A stretch of 64,000 nt of DNA, from the NCBI RefSeq assembly GCF_003573695.1, contig NC_039358.1:99696117-99760116 (forward strand), in the 5' to 3' direction. The notes beneath the pieces are model-generated. The model was not told where the DNA came from, searched no databases, and worked only from the letters and a program-made list of their open reading frames with translations. Source of the DNA: Papaver somniferum. Its lineage: Eukaryota; Streptophyta; Magnoliopsida; Ranunculales; Papaveraceae. The position numbers were made by a program, and so were the translations under genes. This document shows positions 1 to 12,425 of the stretch, piece after piece. The first letter of the stretch is position 1; each line of letters starts with the position of its first letter.

Positions 1-5
1 ATAAC

Positions 6-1352
6 ATGTACGGAGCACAAGATTACACATACAACAGTGGTAATCAATATGGTTTTCAATCTCAGTCTTATGATAATTACCAACCATATCAAGGATATAA
101 TCAAAACCAATCATTTGGATATGATCCATATCCTACGGAACCTTGCGGGTACTCTTATGCATATCAACAAACTTATGATGGGTATGTAAGTGAGCAACCA
201 CGAGGATGGGAGGATAGTTATACTTTTGATCAGAAATTCTCTGGTTTTGCAGAACAGATGTGTACCATGATGGGGGGGGGGGGGGGGGGGGGGGCTTCAA
301 TAGCAGATGCAAGAATCACTTGAAAATCAGCAACCCTATGATTGGGAGGAATCACATCGAGAAATTCAAAGGAATTCAGAGAAAATATACGAACAAATTG
401 CTCAACTCCGTAAAAATAGGGATGAGGAAGAAGTATGGCCTCAAAACAAAACAAATTCCGAAAGTCCTATGGACGACAAAGAATATTTAGAAGATGAGCA
501 ACCTTTGGAAATTCCTTATAATAGTGATAAAGTTATTCCAGCTCTGGATCGTAATAATGATCATTCGCCTATTCAAAAGGAGGAGCCTTGGAATAACCGA
601 ACCATTGTTATCAACGGTGTAACATACTCAAATGCATATCAACGTTATGAGGATTATCCCGATTTAGGCCGGTTGATTTGCAAGAAGTAAGCCCAATTAT
701 TCCTTTGTCGGAGACTCATATGGAAGACCCTAGGATTTGCACCAATGAACTAGACTTCTTGGGGGAAGATTCTGATTTCGATGATGAGAATGTTGAAGAG
801 ATAGGGATTGAGAAAGAAACCAAATTGATTGAAGTCGTGGAAGACCCAGTTGAATTTTTCATGGATTATAATGATGCTAAGATTTCGGTTGAAGCAGAAA
901 TTAAGAGTTCGATAGAGGACCACGACATACTTGAGGTAAATAATTCAATAAAGTTAATTAAAGATGAGGATCGCGAACAAGGTTTGTCTACACCTTTACA
1001 TAATTTTATATCTATTGATCCTTTCCATCCAATTGAAGTAGCCTCTCAAAGAGTTGTTAACCCAACTTTTAGGAAAATACCTCACTTAGGATTGGAGTTA
1101 TGTGCTTCTAAAGTTTTAACGGATTATTTTGCTTCTAAGTATCCACCACTTGATGTGTTTGATTCTAAAATTGTGCAGGTTCACCAAGCTGAAGAACCTT
1201 TTGAAGTTCCCGAATTTTATGTTCTTTATCCACTTCCGAGTGTAGAAAGGGCTAAGTGTGGGGGAAACTTCAATAAAGTGATAGCTTTTATATCTATATC
1301 TTGTGATAATATTTTCATAAAGTTGTTATTAGAATTGCAGATTATTGTCTAG
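6..1352 (+). pseudogene. Y/Q/N-rich retroelement ORF, frameshifted
   Basis: Three reading-frame blocks follow each other: 6-271, then 307-690, then 678-1352, changing frame at the poly-G run and near 680. The first 75 residues are rich in Tyr, Gln, Asn and Gly and contain YNQNQSF and YVSEQP. The middle is acidic (Glu/Asp/Lys). The end carries YPPLDVFDS and a CGGNF motif. The minus-strand relative at 7957-6324 has the same order and the same anchors (YNQNQSF, YVSEQP, YPPLEKLDS, KCGGNF), so this was a real protein of the family. There is no CCHC zinc knuckle and no pol domain. It may be a divergent gag or an extra ORF; I do not recognise it. The two frame changes make this copy non-functional. 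Confidence 0.6.
272..294. repeat. Poly-G tract, 23 bp
   Basis: An uninterrupted run of 23 G inside the retroelement ORF. The minus-strand relative has no such run at the matching place. The frame change between codons before and after it fits slippage in the run. Its exact length is also prone to sequencing error. Confidence 0.9.
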
Positions 1353-1434
1353 ATGGACTACCAGATTTTAAGATTATTGGTTTACGGACGATAACCAGCG
1401 GGTCAGGCTGAGGACGTTAAACTAAGCGCTGAAT

Positions 1435-1447
1435 GGGAGGCAACCCA
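1435..1447 (+). other. Conserved Athila-type motif gggaggcaaccca
   Basis: A short motif after the ORF stop, followed by 'ctggttttg'. The minus element carries its counterpart near 6465-6480 (plus-strand 'gtgggttgcctctc'). In both copies it separates the coding part from the 3' non-coding part. Confidence 0.55.
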
Positions 1448-1599
1448 CTGGTTTTGTATTTCTATCTTTTTTATTTTTTTCTTCGTTTTTCATATCATAT
1501 TTTGATTTCCCGTCTTGATTTTACTTAGGATGAGTCAATTACATTGAGGACAATGTAAAGTTTAAGTGTGGGGGAGTGTTTGGATATTTTGTTGATCGC

Positions 1600-4500
1600 T
1601 GTCGTAGGCGTCAAAAATAATTACACTTTCTTACTACTCAAAATATATAATGAAGCAAGGGCAAGAAAGGATCGTTCCCACAGAGAGGACTAGGTTGTCA
1701 ATATTTTCGGTTTCTTATGGTAACACTTGGGGGGTTTTATGATTTTTATAAAGTAAACTACAATAAAAGCAAATAAATAAAAGTAAACAAATCAACTCAA
1801 GGATATGTAAAAGTATTGGTCAAGGATTTCGTTTTCATTCACTAACACGTTCTTGTCTTATTAACTAGAATTGATATTTAATCTCTCATTATCAAAAGCC
1901 CTAAGATACCTAGTCGAAAGAATATCCCGCAATTTTCTCTTATCATCACACACACATGTAAAACAATGCAAGTATGAATTTTACCAAAAGAATAACCTAA
2001 CGCCTTGCGCTAATCAAGTTCAATTCCCATGGAGCATTAAGATTCATGAAATTAGGCTAATCAATGCAATTGAAATACATTGCGTAAACAATTCGAACAA
2101 AGGTCATGGTTCTCATATGATTACAAGGATATATCACTATAACCTACAATCATATTTATGCTACTTGTGTTCAAGGATTATCGCTCGATGATTAATTATA
2201 AACTAGCTATAGATATGAATATGAGTTCTATCAATTTCCAACTTGACAAAACAAATACTCAATCATGTTGTAATACATCAATCATGCAACTATATTTTCA
2301 GAGAATCATGAACGATAAATATGAGACAAAACTAATATATTGAATCGAAGAACCATGTTATGTGAAATCAACTTAATCATTAACCAATAATAAGATTAAC
2401 TACTCATGTTAACGGAGTTCATAACAAGGAGAAAAAGAAGAGTTTCCATGTCTAAACCCTAAAACAAAAGTAGAAGAAAGATCCCCTGTGGTATTCTCAA
2501 TCCCTTCTTTATATAGCTTTTCAATTCTGCCGGATTCCAAATTAAAGCTCTCACGGCGTATCAGCAAAGCCCAGTAAGATAAGCCCAAGTCCTTCTATGG
2601 GTTAAATCGGAACGGGTGAGTCAACTCACCAGAAAGGCAATCTGGCCGAGCTTTTGCTGTTTCTGGTTGTTTCCCCAGCTAGGTTCAAGCCACTTCATAC
2701 TCATCTTCCCTGTGAACATCCTAACATTCATCTATTGAAAGCATTCAGCTCATGCCTTACATAACCCATCAACTCTGGCCACTTCTTCTTTTCATTCATT
2801 CATCCACCAGTACCTGTGTGCTCAGTACCAACAAAGCCATTCTTCCTTGTAACTTGAATTTCAACTCTTTCCACCAACAAAAGCAGTACCACTCATCTCA
2901 TTTATCTCTTACAGCATCAGAACTTCTGCACTTCAATCCTCCACCTGCTTACAGCTGCAACTACACTCAACTCCATTCACAACACTGCAATCTCAATACC
3001 ATCATCTGTAGCTTCTTGTACCACCTAATCCATGGCAGCAACATCACAGCGTCACCTGCCATACTGAGTTCCAGTCACAGCTCACTTTCCCGTAGCACCA
3101 TATCCTTCAGCTCTGTAACTGCAGATCGAATTCGCAGCAACAGTTTCTCATAATCCACCTCCTAGTTCACCATCTGTAGCTCCCTTGCAAACTCCATCAA
3201 ACCTGCACAAATCCACTGCATTACATTGCTTCAGCTGTAATCCCATTTCCACCAAGTCAAGCACCACTGCCATCTCCTGCGATTATGAACCAACAACAAC
3301 TCCATCTCAGGCTTAGCTTCAGCTGCATCACAACTACAGGTTTACAAACGCCACCAACACCATTTCCATATCAGGTTCACCACCATACGGTTAACACAGT
3401 TTCTGCTTCACTCTTTTGCAGCAGTTGCAAACTCAGCTAACAAATCATGCTGCAACTTCATGCACAGCACCAATAATTCAACCACCCTGTAGCTTCAAAC
3501 TCCACTGCATTTCCGGCAGCAGCTGCTTGCAATACCCTTCAGCAGCACCAAGCTTAATACCGCCACCAACTGCTCACACATTCAACACACATTCCATTTC
3601 CAGCTCATCTTACCAATTCAGACTTGCAATCTTCCATGGCCTCACTGCAACTTCACTTCCATACCCGCTTCAGTTCGTCGCCATACTGCAGCTCCATTAT
3701 CTCAGGTCATCACCAGCTGCTGCTTGTCACTCAGCTCTGCAATTCATCTCTTTATGGTAGCAATTACAGCCTCAAGCCAAAATCAATACCACCTGAAGCT
3801 CGATTCTATTTCCTTTTCAACTTCAATCCCATCATAACAGCACCTGCAACTGCCACTGCATTTTCTTGGCCTTCATCATTCACCAGCTGAACCAACAGCA
3901 ACTCAATCTCCGCCTTCAGTTCTTCAATCAATCGCAACCTCTCTCGCACTCAAAACAACAACCAATACCTTCTCCATCTCAAATTGTTAACCCTATGAAC
4001 ACAACCCACACACAGATCCAATTCAAATAATCTTTCTACCAAAAACAAATTCAGCTCAAACCCATCTTTCCTTATCGAATCTAAACCCTTCAATTGATCT
4101 TCCTTCCCTGATTTCATCATAACCAGTTTCCTCATTTCTCGCTTCTGAAATTCCCTGGAAGCCATGCCTTCTTAGTTTCATGTACAGAAGCAACAACGAT
4201 TTTCTTACCATCTCCGTATTATTCTCTTCAATTTCGATCTCAAAAACCCTTGAATCTCCTCAATCGAACAATCACAGAGACCCATCACTTTCATCAGTTT
4301 TAATTCTTCATCTCTGCCTCAATTTCGGTTCAGAACCAGTTTCATCTTCTTCATTAACTGAGAACATTAGTAATCTCAGTACCCTAGCCAATTCCTGTCA
4401 TTAATACACAATTTCAGCTGTTTGAGTTTGAATATCACCAGCAACAACTTCGATCTGAATTTCCTCCATGGCTGCTGTGCCTCTTTCTTCTCTATGTTTC

Positions 4501-4856
4501 AGAAACAATTTTCTCTAATTTTTAGGTCTTGTGTAAGAAAATGCAAGTTGATACAACTACCCAGATGAAATAGATAAGGGCCAACCAATGATGTCTTCCC
4601 TTTGCTTCTCTAGACTAAGCTGCAGCGGTTGTCCCTTATCGTTGGCTTAACTCGGCTGCGCTCCAAATTCCAGCCGCACATGAAATGATGCTTTTGCCTT
4701 TACGCTCTAAATAAATGATTTCGCCTTCTTTTGCTCCCAATAACTCCAAAGTGCCTAAATAACTCAAAATAAAACATAAGATGCATAATTCACAAGAAAA
4801 CTCGCAAAGAAAGCATAAATACTAGATATAAAATTAGGTGTTTTAGACACCTATCA
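1600..4856 (-). repeat. 3' LTR of the minus Athila-like element
   Basis: It starts 'tgtcgtaggcgtc' and ends 'gtttagacacctatca'-like on the plus strand (1600 and 4856). It is almost identical to 8111-9412 and then to the part of the right LTR after 10475. Plus-strand reading frames inside (for example 1871-2191) recur unchanged at 8383-8703 only because the LTRs are alike; I see no reason to call them genes. Between about 2740 and 4400 the plus strand is very poor in G. Confidence 0.9.
2507..2516 (-). promoter_or_regulatory. TATA box of the 3' LTR
   Basis: On the minus strand this reads CTATATAAAG, in the expected place between U3 and R of the LTR. Confidence 0.5.
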
Positions 4857-4872
4857 AATTCCCCCACACTTA
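4857..4872 (-). other. Polypurine tract of the minus Athila-like element
   Basis: Minus strand TAAGTGTGGGGGAATT directly abuts the LTR start TGATAGG. The position and composition are those of the plus-strand primer site. Confidence 0.8.
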
Positions 4873-6323
4873 GATTTTGCTAGTCCTCGAGCAAATCAAA
4901 CAAAACAATTTTAAAACATACATACAACTCCGTCTCGTCGAGGCTACGGTTACTCTTAACATAAATAACAAGCCTTTAAACCCCTAGGTGTCCCTAGTGG
5001 ACGAGTTATAGTCTCGTGAAGGTTTACAAGAGGTCTACCTACAAAACCTTTTTACTCCAAATTCCAACTACCTGTGAAAAGTCTAAAAATGACAGTAAAC
5101 ATTTTGTAATTGGCATACTATCAATGATTACAGGAGGAAGTACCCACTTTCAAATCCAATTCATAAATTAGTAATATAGCTTTATCAGAAAGTCGAACAC
5201 AACCACAATACTCGGAATCTAATCAACCACAATCACATGAAAAGATTAAGAAGATGGATATAGAAAATAGATGGTGGCGGACTGTTGATTAAGGTGAACG
5301 GTGTTTCCCGTATCTGTCTGAAGGTCACTGCCAAAACAAACCTAAAAATCCTATTGGATTGAGCTACTGGTCTGAATTCTAATATCAACACAGCGGGCAT
5401 ATACAAGGGAACCAGCGGTCAACAAACTTAATTCTAGATCAATTCACTGGCATATACAAGGGAACCAGTGATCGATTTTATTCAACACAATAATAATAAT
5501 TTTTAATTTTTAATTTTTTTCTTTTTTTTTCCAAATCGACAACATGATTGGATCTTTTTGATCCAAGCGCATGATTCTTGTCAGCAGATTACATGGTAAT
5601 TCCCATGGATCCTGCATTCCACGCTTGCTTAGGCGACGGAGACAGGGAGAACACACACATATTGCAATCCAAGTGTCAATTTTTTTTATTTTCTTTTGTA
5701 GTAACTCAATCCCTCTATTTCTTCCTAGCAGTGATAACAATTCGATGTTGGTGCCCCACCAAATCACTTAAAGAAACAATAGATAAATATGGAAAAATAA
5801 AAATAGAACATGATATGGTGAAGACTCCGAGATATGGTGACAACTAACATGTTATTTATTCTTATATTTTGTTCGTTTTCAAATGAATAGACTCTACTAA
5901 TGGGTTCCTCAACTCCTACAACCACGATGTTTCCATTAGTGTAAGGCACAAGTTTCTAGAATTAGGAGTTTATCATCATTTTTTTTTCTTTCTTTTTTTT
6001 TTTTAGTTTTTCTACTCTTTTTTTTTATTATTATAAACATAAGGGAAAACTAACAAGGCTAAAAACTCTAAATGAGAACACTCCCCCACACTTAAACTTT
6101 ACATTGTCCTCAATGTAAAATTTAGTCATTCAAAGTAAAGTTCAAGATGGGAAATTCATAACATGATATATATACACAATAAGAAATAAAATGCATAATA
6201 AAAACTGATACTCTACTCATAGCTATTTATGAACAATAGAGGATAAACACTAAACAAGCTATTTAGTTGGCATCTAATCTCAACTCAACCAATATATACC
6301 TCATTGTCAAGAAAAAATTCCAT
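4873..6323 (-). other. Non-coding 3' internal region of the minus element
   Basis: No gene. It holds a second polypurine-like tract (minus strand GTGTGGGGGAGTG around 6084-6096), a T/A-rich low-complexity patch (5505-5530 and 5980-6030), and a block at 4930-5040 that also occurs in the plus element (13998-14110) and as an orphan at 56863-56985. Confidence 0.6.
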
Positions 6324-7957
6324 CTACTTAGAAAGGCTAGTGTTTATTCTAAATTGTTCAAAAATTTCTAAAAGTTGGAGTTTTGATATGCAAATATCCA
6401 AAATAAGAAAATAAAGATAAAAGACTTGAGAAATAAAAAGATAGAGATAGATACACAAAACAGTGGGTTGCCTCTCATTTAGCACTTGGTTTAAAGTCGT
6501 CATCCCGACTCGCAAGACGGATTCTCCATACATCAATAATCGGAAAAGTTGGGGATCCACCCATAGCACCTGTTTTGCAAACACTAGATTCGCACACATA
6601 TTAGTAATATAAAACAAAAACGAAGCTATTAACCGATAAAAGTTTCCCCCACACTTATTCTTGTCTACACTTGGAAGTGTATAAAGAATATAGAAGTCAA
6701 GGACTACCACGGTTTCTTGTTCCAAAACCTGCAAGTATGAGAATCAAGTTTCTCTAATGGAGGATATTGTGAAATAAAGTCATTCAACAATATTCTCGAA
6801 TCACATACATTCAAACCATTAAGAGGTAAAGGAGAAGAATCAATATGCAAAGGGTTAGACAAATCTATCACAATCTCTTGTATCACGGAATCCTATTCAT
6901 CCTTGAAAAAATCAAGTGAATTATTCACCTCTTGTCTATCATGGTTCTCTATCAAACCTTGCAACCATTCTTCGTCCGTTTCTGCCTTAACCAAAATCTC
7001 GGCATCAACATCTTCATTACAATTCTTTGCAAGCTCAATTGGGTCTCCCACAATATTGTTCATAACGGTCTCATTCTCAACATACTCCTGTTTGTTGTAA
7101 GGTACATACTCCACTGCGGATTCAAGTCTCACCATAAGGAACTTTTTCAGAATACTCATTGCATCATCCTCAAGCTCTACCTTTTGAATAGGTTCTTGAT
7201 CGTTATAAAGATCAATGCTCGAGTAAGCTACACTAGTGTCATCATATTCCTTTTCATCTTCACCTTGATCGCAAAAAGACTACATTGTACACTCCTCGGG
7301 GATGTCACCATAAATTGGTTCAAGCGATGTACTTTCATAGTCATCGTCACTATCATAGTTAATATAAGATTGGCTACCAGTTCCCAAAGATTGGTCTTTC
7401 GCAGAATTTTGTATGTCCTCTTTGTATTCTTCAATGCATTGTCCTAAAATGGAAACACCTTTTTGAAGCTCTTGGAGTGATTCATCCAAATTTTGAAAAT
7501 AATGTTCCATTTGTTGGAAAAGCTCGTTCGACAAGAAAAAAGTAGAATCACTTACTTCATTAATGTTAGGCCAATTATCTTCCCTTTGAATGGGTGAATG
7601 ATCATAACTACGATCAGAATTTGGGCCAAACATATTATGAGCATATTCGATCGACGAAATTGGTTCCACAATTGGTTTTCTACAAACTGACTCCATACCC
7701 ACCATAAATTGTTGCATCTCGTCTACCAAACTAGAAGAAATATGAATAGGAGCACAACTATTCTCCCCTCCTTGTGGTTGCTCACTTACATACCTACCGT
7801 AAGAAGGTTGGTATGTATGAGAATAACTCAAAGGGTACGTGGAATATTGACCATAACTAAAGGATTGATTTTGATTGTATTCCCCGCAAGGGTGATAGTT
7901 TTCATAATGTTGCTGAGGTTGATAACCGTACCCATTGTTCCAATATGCTCCGTCCAT
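6324..7957 (-). pseudogene. Y/Q/N-rich retroelement ORF, minus copy, broken
   Basis: Read from an ATG at 7957, about 130 bp downstream of the primer binding site. Blocks are 7957-7280, 7159-6893, 6886-6704 and 6734-6324 in changing frames. The N-terminus is rich in Tyr, Gln, Gly, Asn and Ser (YNQNQSF, YVSEQP). The middle is acidic and probably helical. The end has YPPLEKLDS, LYTLPS and KCGGNF. It matches the plus-strand copy at 6-1352 along its whole length. It is the only coding material in this element, so it may be the packaging (gag-like) protein, but no gag signature or zinc knuckle is visible. Stops and frame changes make it non-functional. Confidence 0.6.
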
Positions 7958-8084
7958 AGTAATTCGTACCTAAAACAAGAGTTCTCAAAACAAGGTTAAA
8001 AACCATAAAATAAAAACAAAAACAAAATAAAAAACAAGACTAAAAACAAAAATAGGAAACCAAAAACAAATGACAACCGCTGCC

Positions 8085-8103
8085 TCCCCGGCAGCGGCGC
8101 CAA
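8085..8103 (-). other. Primer binding site
   Basis: Minus strand TTGGCGCCGCTGCCGGGGA lies seven bases inside the 5' LTR. This is one base away from the tRNA-Asp-type site I know from Athila elements. It fixes the element's direction. Confidence 0.85.
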
Positions 8104-9018
8104 AATTCGCTGTCGTAGGCGTCAAAAATAATTACACTTTCTTACTACTCAAAATATATAATGAAGCAAGGGAAGGAAAGGATCGTTCCCAGAGAGAGAA
8201 CTAGGTTGTCAATATGTTTCGGTTTCTTATGGTAACACTTGGGGGATTTTCTGATTTTTATAAAGTAAACTACAATAAAAGCAAATAAATAAAAGTAAAC
8301 AAATCAACTCAAGGATATGTAAAAGTATTGGTCAAGGATTTCGTTTTCATTCACTAACACGTTCTTGTCTTATTAACTAGAATTGATATTTAATCTCTCA
8401 TTATCAAAAGCCCTAAGATACCTAGTCGAAAGAATATCCCGCAATTTTCTCTTATCATCACACACACATGTAAAACAATGCAAGTATGAATTTTACCAAA
8501 AGAATAACCTAACGCCTTGCGCTAATCAAGTTCAATTCCCATGGAGCATTAAGATTCATGAAATTAGGCTAATCAATGCAATTGAAATACATTGCGTAAA
8601 CAATTCGAACAAAGGTCATGGTTCTCATATGATTACAAGGATATATCACTATAACCTACAATCATATTTATGCTACTTGTGTTCAAGGATTATCGCTCGA
8701 TGATTAATTATAAACTAGCTATAGATATGAATATGAGTTCTATCAATTTCCAACTTGACAAAACAAATACTCAATCATGTTGTAATACATCAATCATGCA
8801 ACTATATTTTCAGAGAATCATGAACGATAAATATGAGACAAAACTAATATATTGAATCGAAGAACCATGTTATGTGAAATCAACTTAATCATTAACCAAT
8901 AATAAGATTAACTACTCATGTTAACGGAGTTCATAACAAGGAGAAAAAGAAGAGTTTCCATGTCTAAACCCTAGAACAAAAGTAGAAGAAAGATCCCCTG
9001 TGGTATTCTCAATCCCTT

Positions 9019-9028
9019 CTTTATATAG
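9019..9028 (-). promoter_or_regulatory. LTR TATA box, duplicate copy 1
   Basis: Minus strand CTATATAAAG, same context as 2507-2516. Confidence 0.45.
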
Positions 9029-10078
9029 CTTTTCAATTCTGCCGGATTCCAAATTAAAGCTCTCACGGCGTATCAGCAAAGCCCAGTAAGATAAGCCCAA
9101 GTCCTTCTATGGGTTAAATCGGAACGGGTGAGTCAACTCACCAGAAAGGCAATCTGGCCGAGCTTTTGCTGTTTCTGGTTGTTTCCCCAGCTAGGTTCAA
9201 GCCACTTCATACTCATCTTCCCTGTGAACATCCTAACATTCATCTATTGAAAGCATTCAGCTCATGCCTTACATAACCCATCAACTCTGGCCACTTCTTC
9301 TTTTCATTCATTCATCCACCAGTACTTGTGTGCTCAGTACCAACAAAGCCATTCTTCCTTGTAACTTGAATTTCAACTCTTTCCACCAACAAAAGCAGTA
9401 CTACTCATCTCATTTACTAACACGTTCTTGTCTTGACAACTAGAATTGATATTTAATCTCTCATTATCAAAATCCCTAAGATACCTAGTCGAAAGAATAT
9501 CCCGCAATTTCCTCTTATCATCACACACACATGTAAAACGATGCAAGTATGAATTCTACCAAAAGAATAACCTAACGCCTTGCACTAATCAAGTTCAATT
9601 CCCATGGAGAATTAAGATTCATGAAATTAGGCTCAATGCAATTGAAATACATTGCGTAAACAATTCGAACAAAGGTCATGGTTCTCATATGATTACAAGG
9701 ATATATCATTATAACCTACAATCATATTTATGCTACTTGTGTTCAAAGATTATCGCTCGATGATTAATTATAAAATAGCTATAGATATAAATATGAGCTT
9801 TACCAATTTGCAACTTGACAAAACAAATACTCAATCATGTTGTAATACATCAATCATGCAACTATATTTTCAGAGAATCATGAACGATAAATATGAGAAA
9901 AAACCAATATATTGAATCAAAGAACCATGTTATGTGAAATCAAATTAATCATTAACCAATAATAAGATTAACTACTCATGTTAACGGAGTACAAAACAAG
10001 GAGAAAAAGAAGAGTTTCCATGTCTAAACCCTAGAACAAAAGTAGAAGAAAGATCCCTTGTGGTGTTCTCAAACCCTT

Positions 10079-10088
10079 CTTTATATAG
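10079..10088 (-). promoter_or_regulatory. LTR TATA box, duplicate copy 2
   Basis: A second CTATATAAAG 1060 bp from the first. On the element's strand it is the upstream one. Confidence 0.45.
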
Positions 10089-12425
10089 CTTTTCAATTCT
10101 GCCGGATGCCAAATTAAAGCTCTCACGGCGTATCAGCAAAGCCCAGTAAGATAAGCCCAAGTCCTTCTATGGGTTAAATCGGAACAGGTGAGTCAACTCA
10201 CCAGAAAGGCAATCTGGCCGAGCTTTTGCTGTTTCTGGTTGTTTCCCGCGCCAGGTTCAGGCCACTTCATACTCATCTTCCCTGTTAACATCATAACATT
10301 CATCTATTGAAAACATTCATCTCATGTCTTACATAACCCATCAACTCCGACCACTTCTTCTTTTCATTCATTCATCCACCAGTACCTGCGTGCTCAGTAC
10401 CAACAAAGCCATTCTTCCTTGTAACTTGAATTTCAACTCTTTCCACCAACAAAAGCAGTACTACTCATCTCATTTATCTCTTACAGCATCAGAACTTCTG
10501 CACTTCAATCCTCCACCTGCTTACAGCTGCAACTACACTCAACTCCATTCACAACACTGCAATCTCAATACCATCATCTGTAGCTTCTTGTACCACCTAA
10601 TCCATGGCAGCAACATCACAGTGTCACCTGCAATACTGAGTTCCAGTCACAGCTCACTTTCCCGTAGCACCATGTCCTTCAGCTCTGTAACTGCAGATCG
10701 AATTCGCAGCAACATTTTCTCATAATCCACCTCCTAGTTCACCATCTGTAGCTCCCTTGCAAACTCCATCAAACCTTCACAAATCCACTGCATTACATTG
10801 CTTCAGCTGTAATCCCATTTCCACCAAGTCAAGCACCACCGCCATCTCCTGCGAATATGAACCAACAACAACTCCATCTCAGGCTTAGCTTCAGCTGCAT
10901 CACAACTACAGGTTTACAAACGCCACCAAAACCATTTCCATATTAGGTTCACCACCATGCAGTTAACACAGTTTCTGCTTCACTCTTTTGCAGCAGTTGC
11001 AAACTCAGCTAACAAATCATGCTGCAACTTCATGCACAACACCAATAATTCAACCACCCTGTAGCTTCAAACTCCACTGTATTTCCGGCAGCAGCTGCTT
11101 GCAATGCCCTTCAGCAGCACCAAGCTTAATACCGCCAACAACTGCTCACACATTCAACACACATTCCATTTCCAGCTCATCTTACCAATTCAGACTTGCA
11201 ATCTTCCATGGCCTCACTGCAACTTCACTTCCATACCCGCTTCAGTTCGTCACCATACTGCAGCTCCATTATCTCAGGTCATCACCAGCTACTGCTTGTC
11301 ACTCAGCTCTGCAATTCAGCTCTTCATGGCAGCAATTACCGCCTCAAGCCAAAATCAATACCACTTGAAGCTCAATTCTATTTCCTTTTCAACTTCAATC
11401 CCATCATAACAGCAACTGCAACTGCCACTGCATTTTCTTGGCCTTCATCATTCACCAGCTGAACCAACAGCAACTCAATCTCCATCTTCAGTTCTTCAAT
11501 CAATCGCAACCTCTCTCGCACTCAAAACAACAACCAATACCTTCTCCATCTCAAATTGTTAACCCTATGAACACAACCCACACACAGATCCAATTCAAAT
11601 AATCTTTCTACCAAAAACAAATTCAGCTCAAACCCATCTTTCCTTATCGAATCTAAACCCTTCAATTGATCTTCCTTCCCTGATTTCATCATAACCAGTT
11701 TCCTCATTTCTCGCTTCTGAAATTCCCTGGAAGCCATGCCTTCTTAGTTTCATGTACAGAAGCAACAACGATTTTCTTACCATCTCCGTATTATTCTCTT
11801 CAATTTCGATCTCAAAAACCCTTGAATCTCCTCAATCGAACAATCACAGAGACCCATCACTTTCATCAGTTTTAATTCTTCATCTCTGCCTCAATTTCGG
11901 TTCAGAACCAGTTTCATCTTCTTCATTAACTGAGAACATTAGTAATTTCAGCACCCTAGCCAATTCCTGTGATTAATACACAATTTCAGCTGTTTGAGTT
12001 TGAATATCACCAGCGACAACTTCGATCTGAATTTCCTCCATGGTTGATGAGCCTCTTTCTTCTCTATGTTTCAGAAACGATTTTCTCTAATTTTTAGGTC
12101 TTGTGTAAGAAAATGCAAGTTGATACAACTACCCAGATGAAATAGATAAGGGCCAACCAATGATGTCTTCCCTTGCTTCTCTAGACTAAGTTGCAGTGGT
12201 TGTCCCTTAGTTGGCTTAACTCGGCTGCGTTCCAAATTCCAGCCCCACATGAAATGATGTTTTTGCCTTTACGCTCCAAATAAATGATTTCGCCTTCTTT
12301 TGCTCCCAATGACTCCAAAGTGCCTAAATAACTCAAAATAAAACATAAGATGCATAATTCACAAGAAAACTCGCAAAGAAAGCATAAATACTAGATATAA
12401 AATTAGGTGTTTTAGACACCTATCA

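Larger units (their letters stand above)
8350..10475. repeat. Tandem duplication of about 1.06 kb inside the LTR
   Basis: Copy 1 is 8350-9412 and copy 2 is about 9413-10475. The junction joins 'actcatctcattt' to 'actaacacgttcttg', where the upstream copy reads 'cattcactaacacg', so a few bases of microhomology are shared. Copy 1 matches the left LTR nearly base for base; copy 2 has many private differences (for example 'cccgcgccaggttcagg' for 'ccccagctaggttcaag'). Confidence 0.9.
1600..12425 (-). mobile_element. Non-autonomous Athila-like LTR retrotransposon (LARD-like), minus strand
   Basis: A complete element read on the minus strand: 5' LTR 12425-8111, primer binding site 8103-8085, broken ORF 7957-6324, non-coding 3' region, polypurine tract 4872-4857, 3' LTR 4856-1600. 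The LTRs begin TGATAGG and end CGACA on the element's own strand. The internal region is only 3254 bp and has no pol gene, so it must use proteins from a partner. The LTRs differ in length (3257 and 4315 bp) because of a tandem duplication in the right one. It interrupts the plus-strand element after 'gttgatcgc'; on the other side comes 'tttgc', so the target duplication is imperfect ('tcgc' against 'tttgc'). Confidence 0.9.
8111..12425 (-). repeat. 5' LTR of the minus Athila-like element, with internal duplication
   Basis: Same ends as the LTR at 1600-4856, but 1058 bp longer. The extra length is a second copy (about 9413-10475) of the segment 8350-9412. On the element's strand the duplicated block contains the TATA region, so two promoters are present. 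Confidence 0.9.

Noticed and set aside
1871..2191. 106-codon frame repeated exactly at 8383 and nearly at 9446
   Set aside because: It lies on the antisense strand of LTRs; its conservation is explained by LTR identity and the tandem duplication.
2752..3153. 133-codon frame (also 10324-10725), Ser/His/Cys-rich
   Set aside because: A product of the C/T-skewed LTR strand, antisense to the element.
3950..4165. 71-codon minus-strand frame, identical at 11522-11737
   Set aside because: Identical only because both are in sister LTRs; upstream of the LTR TATA box and without a recognisable domain.
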